Below are positions 1-6,247 of a DNA stretch of 16,331 bases, one piece after another. Made by a program: the position numbers and the translations under genes. Within the stretch, counting starts at the first letter, position 1, and each line of letters begins with the position of its first letter. Source of the stretch: JBOHHR01 sp050740975 (GTDB lineage: Bacteria; Pseudomonadota; Gammaproteobacteria; JBOHHR01); NCBI GenBank assembly GCA_050740975.1, contig JBOIEE010000044.1, forward strand, positions 1 through 16,331. The letters are read 5' to 3'. The notes under the pieces are model-generated. The model was given only the letters and a program-made list of their open reading frames with translations. It did not search any database and was not told the DNA's origin.

Positions 1-2
1 TG

Positions 3-446
3 ATGCGGCGGCTGATCGAGGCGGTGAAGGCGAAAGCGGGTAAAGAAGTACGGCTCGAGTGCTACCCAAGCCTCGTCGACCGCACCTTGGTCTTCTACTA
101 CGGCTACTACTCCGATCCTTGGCACCTGGTCGGTTCGCTCTACGCTATGGAGGTGATGGCCCACTACCGGGTCACGCGCATGGGAGTGGGCCTGGTGCGC
201 CTAGGAATCGAGCCCGCGGACTTGGAGTTCATCCGCATCCACTCGGTCTGCGATGAGGATCACGCCCGGGATTGGCGCGAAGGTGTGATCGCCCCGAGCG
301 TGAGGATCCGGCCGCCACTGCGCGTCTCGATCGCCGAAGGGATCGTGACTTGTCTCGAGACCTCTGCCCGCTACCTCGACGACCTCGTTGCGAGGGCGCA
401 CCGCGGTCGGCGTGCGGTTGAGGCAAGCGCAGCGCGCAGCCTCTGA
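3..446 (+). CDS. Heme-oxygenase-like diiron oxidase/oxygenase family protein (C-terminal part)
   Basis: The reading frame is open at the left edge, so this is the C-terminal 147 residues of a longer protein and the ATG at base 3 need not be its start. Seen in the sequence: a Glu in 'LYAMEVMAHYR' (residue 50), then H80-x3-D84-x2-H87 in 'HSVCDEDHARDW'. This Glu plus HxxxDxxH pattern, about 30 residues apart, is the second half of the metal-ligand set in heme-oxygenase-like diiron proteins (CADD, TENA/PqqC-like fold). The first Glu-x6-His pair would lie upstream of the window. The family performs O2-dependent chemistry on small substrates, and the substrate here cannot be told. A PNPOx-like flavoprotein gene follows 24 bases downstream on the same strand, suggesting a shared operon. 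Family assignment is fairly sure; the reaction is unknown. Confidence 0.7.
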   Translation: MRRLIEAVKAKAGKEVRLECYPSLVDRTLVFYYGYYSDPWHLVGSLYAMEVMAHYRVTRMGVGLVRLGIEPADLEFIRIHSVCDEDHARDWREGVIAPSVRIRPPLRVSIAEGIVTCLETSARYLDDLVARAHRGRRAVEASAARSL

Positions 447-470
447 GAGGCGGGGCCAGGAGGAGAGGCG

Positions 471-1082
471 ATGTCCGAGTTCTATTCCCCTACGAGCCGG
501 CAACTTCAGGATCTGTTCGACACGCGACGGCTCGCCGACCTGGCGCACCGGGTTATGGTCCACGACCGGTTCACGGCCGAGGACCAGGCCTTTATCGAGA
601 AGCTCGACATGTTCTTCATCGCGAGCGCCGATGAGCAGGGGCAACCGCAGTGCTCTTACAAAGGCGGCGCGCCGGGCTTCGTGCGCGTGCTCGACGAACG
701 CACGCTCGCCTTCCCCCTCTACGACGGCAACGGCATGTACCTGACGGCCGGTAACCTCATGGCACGGCCAGACGTGGGGCTGCTGTTCATCGACTTCGAG
801 AACCCCAACCGCCTGCGCGTGAACGGCCGGGCGCTCGTCGACCGGCACGATCCGCTCCTCGCGCAGTATCACGAGGCGCAGCTCCTCGTGCGGGTCGAGG
901 CGCGGGAGATCTTCGTCAACTGCCCACGTTATGTCCACAAGGCGACGCGCGCGGAACGCTCCCCGTTCGTGCCCACGCGCGGCTGCGCGACACCCATTCC
1001 CGACTGGAAGCGCCGCGACCTCGTGCGCGACGCGCTGCCGGCGCGCGATCGGGCTCGGATCGAAAGCGAGAAGTCGGAGTGA
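471..1082 (+). CDS. Pyridoxamine 5'-phosphate oxidase-like FMN-binding protein
   Basis: A 203-residue protein with a strong ribosome-binding site (AGGAGAGG) just before the ATG. The N-terminal 35 residues are helical. The split-barrel core then begins at about residue 38, with 'FIEKLDMFFIASADEQGQPQ' and 'CSYKGGAPGFVRVLD', the usual flavin-barrel strands of the PNPOx-like superfamily. The 'DVGLLFIDFE' strand and the 'NCPRYVHKA' segment (about residues 150-158) are typical of the subgroup often annotated simply as pyridoxamine 5'-phosphate oxidase family protein, which binds FMN or F420-type cofactors and is usually not the true PdxH. It is probably co-transcribed with the upstream diiron-type gene, so the two may act in one oxidative pathway (inference). 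It appears cytoplasmic, with no signal peptide or membrane segment. Confidence 0.8.
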   Translation: MSEFYSPTSRQLQDLFDTRRLADLAHRVMVHDRFTAEDQAFIEKLDMFFIASADEQGQPQCSYKGGAPGFVRVLDERTLAFPLYDGNGMYLTAGNLMARPDVGLLFIDFENPNRLRVNGRALVDRHDPLLAQYHEAQLLVRVEAREIFVNCPRYVHKATRAERSPFVPTRGCATPIPDWKRRDLVRDALPARDRARIESEKSE

Positions 1083-1240
1083 CGGCCGGCCGAGCTCAGC
1101 CCCAGGGTGTGGCCCTCTTCGTTTAACCAGCCGGCACGGTGCGCTCGGCCGCCCTTTGACGCAGATTAGCGACCTGCTCGGCCATAAGCACGGACAGCGG
1201 ACGGGTAGCGCTCAATTCTTCTTTGACCAAACTCGGTGCT

Positions 1241-1402
1241 CAAGGGCATACGCTTGGCATGCACAGTACCGTGATTGCCAAGATCCTCGCTCATCTCGGC
1301 TTGCCCATCAGAGCACCGCCCCGATCACCGGCTCAGGTCTTCGATCGATTTCAAATGGGCTTCTATGAGGACCGCGTTGTCAAGCTCCCGGCGGCAGATT
1401 GA
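1241..1402 (+). mobile_element. Remnant of a transposase C-terminus (IS91-like)
   Basis: Translating from base 1241 gives 'HSTVIAKILAHLGLPIRAPP' and then 'RSPAQ'. This matches the remembered tail of IS91-type transposases, where a helix ending in HLGLP is followed by a proline/arginine-rich end. There is no start codon or upstream transposase domain, so only a scrap survives. The frame remains open to the TGA at 1400-1402, but the part after about 1336 lies opposite the end of the antitoxin remnant and may not be transposase. A second scrap of apparently the same family lies at 3017-3154. The identification is from memory of the motif only. Confidence 0.4.
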
Positions 1403-1680
1403 AGTAATCTCTTCTCTCTGTCTTGCCTCAGCGATGAGTTTGCCTCGCCCGGGTTATGCACGCTTTGTCCACGGACGAAGACCGCATCCTCCGCGTAACG
1501 TTGCCAGATCATCTCCGCAGGACTCCAAGGCCACCGTGAAGGAAGTGGGCGCCTTGCGGATGACGATTCGATCTCCCTCTACTTCGACCAGCAAGCGATC
1601 CCCCGTTTTGGATGCCAAGCTGCTTGCGGATTGCTGCCGGTAATCGATTTGTGATTTGGAACTTGCGTTGTCACGGTCAT
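1325..1680 (-). pseudogene. Frameshifted AbrB/MazE-type antitoxin (SpoVT-AbrB domain)
   Basis: Read leftwards from the ATG at 1680, which is preceded by a good Shine-Dalgarno (GAGGTGAT). The protein begins MTVTTQVPN, continues one frame over as LPAAIRKQLGI, shifts again to 'KTGDRLLVEVEGDRIVIRKA', and shifts a third time to a helical tail containing 'RYAEDAVFVRGQ' and 'ELDNAVLIEAHLKSIEDL', ending at TGA 1327-1325. The first three pieces together make a textbook swapped-hairpin AbrB domain as found in MazE/VapB-type antitoxins. Each shift is equivalent to one extra base: near 1642 (after AAATCG), near 1613 (GGCATC-C-AAAACG) and near 1512. Three independent shifts mean the gene is dead. No partner toxin is visible beside it. 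The tail overlaps the transposase scrap on the other strand. Confidence 0.65.
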
Positions 1681-1693
1681 TGGGATCACCTCA

Positions 1694-1738
1694 TTGCTTT
1701 ACTCAAGCGTAAAGCCAGTGGTCCCTCACGTAAAGCAA
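1694..1738. promoter_or_regulatory. Inverted repeat upstream of the antitoxin remnant, candidate operator
   Basis: TTGCTTTAC at 1694-1702 is the exact reverse complement of GTAAAGCAA at 1730-1738. A third copy of the core, GTAAAGC, lies between them at 1709-1715. These sit 14 to 58 bases before the antitoxin start. AbrB/MazE-type antitoxins commonly repress their own promoters through such repeats, so this may be a fossil operator (inference). Confidence 0.35.
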
Positions 1739-1880
1739 AGATGGATTGCCGGAGGCCGTCGATTGTAGGGGCGCCAGAGAAGCATTCGGATTTATTTCAG
1801 CATGCAGGTAGTCGCTTCGGCTCATTTCTCTTAACCGCTCTGGGCCCGAAGCCCTCGAAGAGGTCCCCAAACCCGCATGG
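1739..1880. other. Intergenic stretch without recognisable gene
   Basis: I see no convincing coding sequence or RNA gene here. A GC-rich segment with a four-base stem (GGGC/GCCC, about 1842-1854) lies just past the glpG stop codon but has no T-tract, so I do not call it a terminator. Confidence 0.3.
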
Positions 1881-2735
1881 CTATCGCGGAGCCCTCTTCC
1901 GCGGGCGGTTGCTCACGGCTAAAGCCCAAACACCCCCCAGGATCAAACCGCCCACATGCGCCGCGTTTGCGATGGGGCCGAGCAGGCCACTGAAGCACAG
2001 TACCAGCCACGCCAGCATAAGGTATACAACCCCCGAGTGCACATAGTAGCCTGACCAGGGATCGTGTTGAGAACGGATCCAGAGGTAGCCGAATAGCCCG
2101 TAGACGACACCCGACATTCCCCCGAATCCCGGGCCACTGACCCACCATTGGGCTAGATTAGAGCCGATGCCGATGCTGACGACCTGAAATAGGAGCAGGT
2201 GCGTCGACTCTTTGCGCTCGATCAGGGTACCGAGCTGGTATAGCCATAACATGTTGAACAGGATGTGCAGGATGTGGAAGTGGAGAAAAATAGGGGTCAG
2301 CAGTCGCCAGATCTGTCCCCGTGAGATTTCGGGCAGCTGGTGATCGGACGCTTGGTTAGAAATAAGCAGGTTAGCGAAAATGCCCTCCTGAAATGGGGTG
2401 AAGCTCAGCACGAAGATTAAAACACTGATAAGCGCCAGGGATAAGGTAAGAGGGGCAAACTGGAAACCGCGCAGAATTCGAAGCTGGGGAGGCCTCGGGG
2501 CCACCATCTCATTGCGATCCCGCCGTTCTCCGGGGAAAGAAGAAGGCGGATGTCTTGGGTTTTGGCGCCAAGTCTCAATGAGTTGGTGCGCTCGCGTGAG
2601 CATACTCTCATCGTACACCCAAATTTCAAAGCAACCGTCGTATTCCCGCACTTGATGGTCCAATCCGCGTTGCGAAAGGGCTTGGGATACCCGATTCGCC
2701 AACTGGTGATCCGCCAAAACGCCTGCTCTGTGCAT
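1881..2735 (-). CDS. glpG: Rhomboid family intramembrane serine protease GlpG
   Basis: From the ATG at 2735 this is 284 residues, close to E. coli GlpG (276). Residues 1-65 form the small cytoplasmic domain (MHRAGVLADHQLANRVSQAL aligns with the GlpG N-terminal strand and helix). Six membrane segments follow between about 90 and 275. The catalytic dyad is visible: Ser208 in GGMSGVVYGLFGY and His260 in ANAAHVGGL. The oxyanion-hole residues are His157 and Asn161 in HILHILFN, and the 'TLIERKES' loop matches the conserved E-R loop. The protein cleaves transmembrane helices of substrates inside the inner membrane. The frame extends upstream to a GTG at 2834, but those 33 extra residues do not resemble GlpG, so I prefer 2735, although its Shine-Dalgarno is poor. 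No glpD/glpR neighbours are present. Confidence 0.9.
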   Translation of the reverse strand: MHRAGVLADHQLANRVSQALSQRGLDHQVREYDGCFEIWVYDESMLTRAHQLIETWRQNPRHPPSSFPGERRDRNEMVAPRPPQLRILRGFQFAPLTLSLALISVLIFVLSFTPFQEGIFANLLISNQASDHQLPEISRGQIWRLLTPIFLHFHILHILFNMLWLYQLGTLIERKESTHLLLFQVVSIGIGSNLAQWWVSGPGFGGMSGVVYGLFGYLWIRSQHDPWSGYYVHSGVVYLMLAWLVLCFSGLLGPIANAAHVGGLILGGVWALAVSNRPRKRAPR

Positions 2736-3016
2736 GTTTTTTTCTAGAATGAAACGCTTATCAGGTAAACGGTGCGCGACGAAAACTGGTACGCCCTTTA
2801 GTAAGGCGCACCGATTTACCGTGAACAGGCACACGATACCCCGCTGATGCGCTTGCAGCGGCTACGCGGCCAGACCTGCAATACGATATTGGTTAAGCTC
2901 GAGGGAAGCAACCCCGCGGGGCTCCGTGCCAAGGCACCGATCCCTCTGTTAGCCGGTGATTAGCGACGTAAAATCGTAAAACGGTCTCCCAGGCTTCGCC
3001 TCCTATTTCGAAGAAT

Positions 3017-3154
3017 CCGTTCCTGGCCCCGTTGACGCCGACTCGTCGAGCGTTCCGTCGGCGGCTGGCCGCGACCGGCGCCGTCACGCTTAGGAAGCCG
3101 ATTGGCTCGGCCGCCAATCTCAACATCCATCTGCATTGCCTCTTTATGGTATGA
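3017..3154 (+). mobile_element. Remnant of an IS91-type transposase (central part)
   Basis: In the frame that includes base 3074 the translation reads 'RRLAATGAVTL' then 'IGSAANLNIHLHCLF', ending at a TGA at 3152-3154. IS91-type (Y2, HUH) transposases carry a segment of the form GAVT..QRFGSA.NLN.H.H.L.LDGVY, containing the HUH metal-binding histidines. Here the H-x-H is seen in 'NIHLHCLF', but the next residues are lost. Both ends are truncated and there is no start, so it is a fossil. With the C-terminal scrap at 1241 it brackets the antitoxin remnant and glpG, but the two scraps are in the wrong order for a simple insertion. Confidence 0.55.
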
Positions 3155-3719
3155 ACGCAAACACGCATTTGCGCCTGGTGGCTGTTTTGATCGGTTGCGT
3201 GTGCTGCCTCCCAACGCTGGAATATGTACCGTGGTGCTTGTAGGTAACAGTTCCGAGGCTTCGCTGACTGTCATTCAGGCCAACCCTTCGCGGCACTCCA
3301 CGCGGCCGGCGCGTCTGCACGCGCAAAATGTTAAAGCGCGGAATTTTACCCTGCTCTGCGATCTGCACGTGAGTCCAGCTGCTAAACTCAGCGATGAGCT
3401 TATCGAAGGGCAGTTCCAGATCCACAATCTTCAGACAACAGTCGGTAACGCTCAGCCCCGGCAGGCGGATGTCCGCCGCCCGGCCCGTCAAGTGCGCGCT
3501 GTCCCGCGCTCCGCCGACGCGTGAATTGAGCCATTCATCCCGATAGCCGCTGGTGATGAACACCGCCCCCAGCCGCCTTCGCAGCGGCTCGAGCACCAGG
3601 GCGCAGAGCCGCTCTAAGTTCGCCACCACCGCAGCAGATGGATCCAAGGTATGTCCTGCGCGCGCCGCCGTCTGGCTGACCAAGAATTCCTCTAAGCGAA
3701 AATTCTCGCTCAATTGCAC
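3144..3719 (-). CDS. M15-family peptidase (D-Ala-D-Ala carboxypeptidase-like, phage type)
   Basis: Taking the GTG at 3719 as start gives 191 residues opening MQLSENFRLEEFLVSQTAAR, which is the usual beginning of peptidase_M15_3 proteins. The zinc site is complete: His76 and Asp83 in 'SAHLTGRAADI' and His117 in 'SWTHVQI', with 'FITSGYRDEWLNSRVGG' before them. Such enzymes cut peptidoglycan cross-link peptides, often as phage endolysins or tail-associated hydrolases. The domain normally ends near 'GKIPRFNIL' (about residue 132). The remaining 60 residues are arginine-rich and unlike the family, running into the transposase scrap, so the original stop codon is probably lost. Upstream the frame stays open into sigma-factor region 4, so an in-frame sigma-peptidase fusion is possible on paper. 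No signal peptide is seen. Confidence 0.7.
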   Translation of the reverse strand: MQLSENFRLEEFLVSQTAARAGHTLDPSAAVVANLERLCALVLEPLRRRLGAVFITSGYRDEWLNSRVGGARDSAHLTGRAADIRLPGLSVTDCCLKIVDLELPFDKLIAEFSSWTHVQIAEQGKIPRFNILRVQTRRPRGVPRRVGLNDSQRSLGTVTYKHHGTYSSVGRQHTQPIKTATRRKCVFAFIP

Positions 3720-4261
3720 CGATTGACTTTCTTGGCGATTAGAGAGCAAGCGCCATAAGCGCTTGAGGCTGTCCTCGCGGATCTGCACCACGCGCCCCTG
3801 TGAGATCTGAAGCGCGCGCGCGACATCGGCCTGCGGGCGTTGCTCCTCGTAGAGTAGCTACAACAGATTGCGCCTGCGCCCATCGAGCGCGCGCGCAAGC
3901 CGCCAGACCTGCGCCGCCTCAAAGGGGCCCGCCCGATGTCCTGTGGGCCTTCTGCGCGTGCTTCCCCCTCGCCGCGCGCCTGTCTCATGCCTGCGCGATA
4001 GGCTCGGCGCGGGATCAGGCTCATGCGGTGCACGCCATCGATCATGCGCCAACGGATCCGCGCGTGGGCGGCGCGCTCGAATTCGGCGCCGTTGAGTTGG
4101 CTCTCTCGCAGCGCCTCGATCAACCCGAGAACCCCATCTTGCTTGAGGTCGGGTACCGTCGCCGGATGCCCGGGCGGGAGGCGGCAGTGGAGCGTAGTCG
4201 CGCAGCGCTCGATGAACGGTGTGAAGGCCTCGACACATTGTTGCTCCCGATCAGCGCCCAT
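3720..4261 (-). pseudogene. Broken sigma-70 family RNA polymerase sigma factor (FliA/SigB-like)
   Basis: From the ATG at 4261 the protein shows sigma region 2: an N-terminal helix, 'DLKQDGVLGLIEALR' (compare DLxQxGxxGLxxA), 'ARIRWRMIDGVHR', and R-rich 'RMSLIPRRAYRAG'. At the C4 run at about 3924-3927 the frame must shift by one base to continue as 'GPFEAAQVWRLARALDG'. An in-frame TAG at 3858-3860 then interrupts the start of region 4. Beyond it, 'LLYEEQRPQADVARALQIS' and 'QGRVVQIREDSLKRLWRLL' form a clear region 4 helix-turn-helix. Two lesions make this a pseudogene unless there are sequencing errors. The amber sits where FliA-like proteins have a residue in the L-x-LYY segment. Pairing with an M15 peptidase suggests old phage or mobile DNA. 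Confidence 0.7.
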
Positions 4262-4264
4262 AGC

Positions 4265-4283
4265 AAAAAGAATAGTTCTTTTT
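4265..4283. repeat. Perfect A/T hairpin just before the sigma-factor start
   Basis: AAAAAGAA and TTCTTTTT form a perfect 8-base stem around TAG, and on the plus strand the right arm continues into a longer T run. It lies 4 to 22 bases upstream of the sigma-factor ATG on the minus strand, where a Shine-Dalgarno would be expected. It could be a weak terminator on the plus strand or mask translation initiation; the pairing is weak. Confidence 0.35.
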
Positions 4284-4293
4284 TTTTGTCGTG

Positions 4294-4327
4294 CGGCGTC
4301 TTCTGTCGCTCGGCGTCTTCTGTCGCT
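4294..4327. repeat. Perfect 17-bp tandem duplication
   Basis: CGGCGTCTTCTGTCGCT occurs twice back to back (4294-4310 and 4311-4327) without mismatch. It lies in the 5' flank of the broken sigma gene. It may be a recent replication slippage or a duplicated protein-binding site. Confidence 0.8.
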
Positions 4328-4810
4328 GGCAGAGACATTGTTTGACGCCCTCGCTGGCCTGCACCTGCTGCGCGGGGCGGCATTTACTTGAGGGCACTTC
4401 GATTAATTCGCGAAATCGGGCCTTGTTATGGCTTTGATAGCTGATAATAAATATGCCTCCTCCGCAGAATTTGTGGGTGAAGACTTGCCGATTCGTACCT
4501 GGATTGGGAATAAAAACAATTTTTTTCTAAGCCTTGTTGTTGATCCCTTTTCATCGCGAACATTAAGGGCAACCCGGCGGAGTGCGGGCAGCCGGCGGGT
4601 TGGTGTGAGAAACCGGCGGGATGATCAGGGACGAGCATTCCACGGGTTTTCCACACGGTCGCCGGTACGGCGAAATCCCCGAGCTGTCCACACGGAGTCC
4701 GGCCACATGTTTGGGTCCGAGGTGCTAGGCAGGTAGGTCAGCTCAGCTCGGAACAGGCAGAGGTATCGCTCGGAACCCAGGCTCGTTAACGGCGGCGAAA
4801 CGCTCCCGCC
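4328..4810. other. Intergenic stretch, possible insertion-sequence edge
   Basis: No convincing gene is seen. The stretch holds three copies of CCGGCGG (4574-4580, 4592-4598, 4613-4619), spaced 18 and 21 bases. It also has TCCACACGG twice (near 4650 and 4686) around a CGCCGGTACGGCG palindrome. The TTTTCCACACGG...CTGTCCACACGG pattern resembles DNA I associate with IS21-family ends, but no istA/istB remnant is visible. A GC stem (GGCGG/CCGCC, about 4790-4810) lies just after the response-regulator stop but has no T-tract. Confidence 0.3.
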
Positions 4811-6247
4811 TCAGCCATGATCTTCCGCTTCGCGTCCCAGAGCATATTTTTTCATCCGGTAGCGCATGGCCATGCGGGTCACGCCGAGCTGGCGGGCTGC
4901 TTCCGATACATTGTGGTCACAGCGTTGCAAAGCCTTTTCGATCAGCCGCCGTTCGGCTTGATCGAGCGTCATGTGCTCCCACGGCTCATTGGGAACAGCG
5001 GCAGCTTCCGGTGCCGATCGCGGTAACATGAGTGATTCCTGGGTGATCTCTCCGTTGCTGGATAACAGCGCGGCGCGCTCGATGAGGTGTTTGATTTCGC
5101 GCACGTTGCCCGGCCAAGAATAACGCAATAGCGCATCACGGGCGGATCTCGAGAGGAACAAGCTTCCTAAGCCGTAGCGCTTCGCGGTCTTCTGGACAAA
5201 ATAATTAGCCAATAAAATCACATCCTGACCGCGCCTATGCAGCGGCGGGAGATGCAGGCTCATGACGTTCAGGCGGAAGTAAAGATCGGAACGCAGCTGT
5301 CCGCACCGCACCATGTCCTGCGGATCGCGGTTGGTGGCCGCGATAAACCACGCTGCGACGGGCCTTTCTCGGTTGCTTCCTAAGGCTCGCACGCTGCGCC
5401 TCTCCAATACGGCCAAGAGCTTGGCTTGCAATTCCAGAGGCAGCTCCGCGATTTCGTCCAGAAATAACACCCCGTCCTCGGCCGCCTCGATGAGGCCGGT
5501 GCGGGCGCTATGGGCATGGGTAAAAGCCCCTTTCTCATGCCCGAATAACTCAGCTTCGATCAAATCCTTAGGCAAGGCCGCGCAATCCACTTGAACGAAC
5601 GGCCGCTCAGCCCGCCCGCTGGCCCGATGCAAGAGGCGCGCGACCACGTCTTTCCCCGTGCCGGTCTCTCCCAACAGAAGCACGGTCGGCGGAATGGCTT
5701 GTAGCGATCCACACAAGCCGGCGATGCGGTTTATTTGAGTTCGGATCTGCGCTATCTCAGGGGCTGCACCCAGAAGCTCCACCTCTGAAACCGCATGTTG
5801 TTCACGGGTGCGGGAGTATTCCAGTTGTTGGGCAAGCTTTTTCTTGTTCAGGATCCGCTCGACCGCAGCCAGAAGCTCGTCCAGATCGATGGGTTTTTTA
5901 AGATAATCCTCCGCCTTAAGCTTCATCGCCGCCACGGCATCTTCAAGCTCGGCATAAGCGGAGAACATCAGCACCGAGATCAAGGCGCTGGAGCGTTCGC
6001 GTAAGTCCGACAGCAGATCTAGCCCCGAGCCATCGGGCAGCCGCATGTCCAGCAACACCAGGTCCGGGACGCGCGCTTCCACCGCCCGCCTTGCGCTTGC
6101 TAAATCGGGGGCCAGTTGGCTGTCGTAGCCGGCGCGTGCCAAACGCTTGGAGACAGCCTTGGCGAACAGCTCCTCATCTTCCACGATGAGTATGTGTGGC
6201 TTGATGGATGTTTGCCCAGGTTGGGCCGCGTCCGGAACATACTCCAT
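4811..6247 (-). CDS. NtrC-type sigma-54-dependent response regulator
   Basis: 478 residues from the ATG at 6247. The receiver domain covers about residues 17-130, with acidic pocket 'VEDEE', phospho-acceptor Asp67 in LVLLDMRLPDG, and Lys118 in YLKKPIDLDEL. The AAA+ domain follows, with Walker A GETGTGKD (193-200), Walker B 'GVLFLDEI' (259-266) and the arginine region 'LRSDLYFRLN'. A Fis-type helix-turn-helix at the end contains 'NVSEAARQLGVTRMAMRYRM' (446-465). The protein should activate sigma-54 promoters when phosphorylated by the kinase encoded just upstream. Oddity: the sigma-54-contacting loop reads GAFTHA (240-245) rather than GAFTGA. The start at 6247 was chosen because it overlaps the kinase stop (TGATG), although the frame extends upstream. 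Targets are unknown; no sigma-54 promoter was recognised in the window. Confidence 0.9.
   Translation of the reverse strand: MEYVPDAAQPGQTSIKPHILIVEDEELFAKAVSKRLARAGYDSQLAPDLASARRAVEARVPDLVLLDMRLPDGSGLDLLSDLRERSSALISVLMFSAYAELEDAVAAMKLKAEDYLKKPIDLDELLAAVERILNKKKLAQQLEYSRTREQHAVSEVELLGAAPEIAQIRTQINRIAGLCGSLQAIPPTVLLLGETGTGKDVVARLLHRASGRAERPFVQVDCAALPKDLIEAELFGHEKGAFTHAHSARTGLIEAAEDGVLFLDEIAELPLELQAKLLAVLERRSVRALGSNRERPVAAWFIAATNRDPQDMVRCGQLRSDLYFRLNVMSLHLPPLHRRGQDVILLANYFVQKTAKRYGLGSLFLSRSARDALLRYSWPGNVREIKHLIERAALLSSNGEITQESLMLPRSAPEAAAVPNEPWEHMTLDQAERRLIEKALQRCDHNVSEAARQLGVTRMAMRYRMKKYALGREAEDHG

Noticed and set aside
201..938. Long minus-strand frame opposite the first two genes
   Set aside because: It is the shadow of two well-supported plus-strand genes and has no recognisable domain.
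1150..1200. LTQISDLLGHKHG, similar to the LLGH motif of tyrosine integrases
   Set aside because: Only one short motif, with no RxxH or tyrosine context in any frame, so it may be chance.
2736..2834. Longer N-terminus for GlpG from a GTG at 2834
   Set aside because: The 33 extra residues do not resemble GlpG, and the domain aligns from the ATG at 2735.
4396..4410. 15-bp sequence ACTTCGATTAATTCG shared with 9305-9319
   Set aside because: The flanks do not match and the sequence is largely palindromic; one such match in 16 kb can occur by chance.
4647..4655. DnaA-box-like TTTTCCACA
   Set aside because: A single match with no cluster and no replication gene nearby; it also lies within a likely IS-edge motif.
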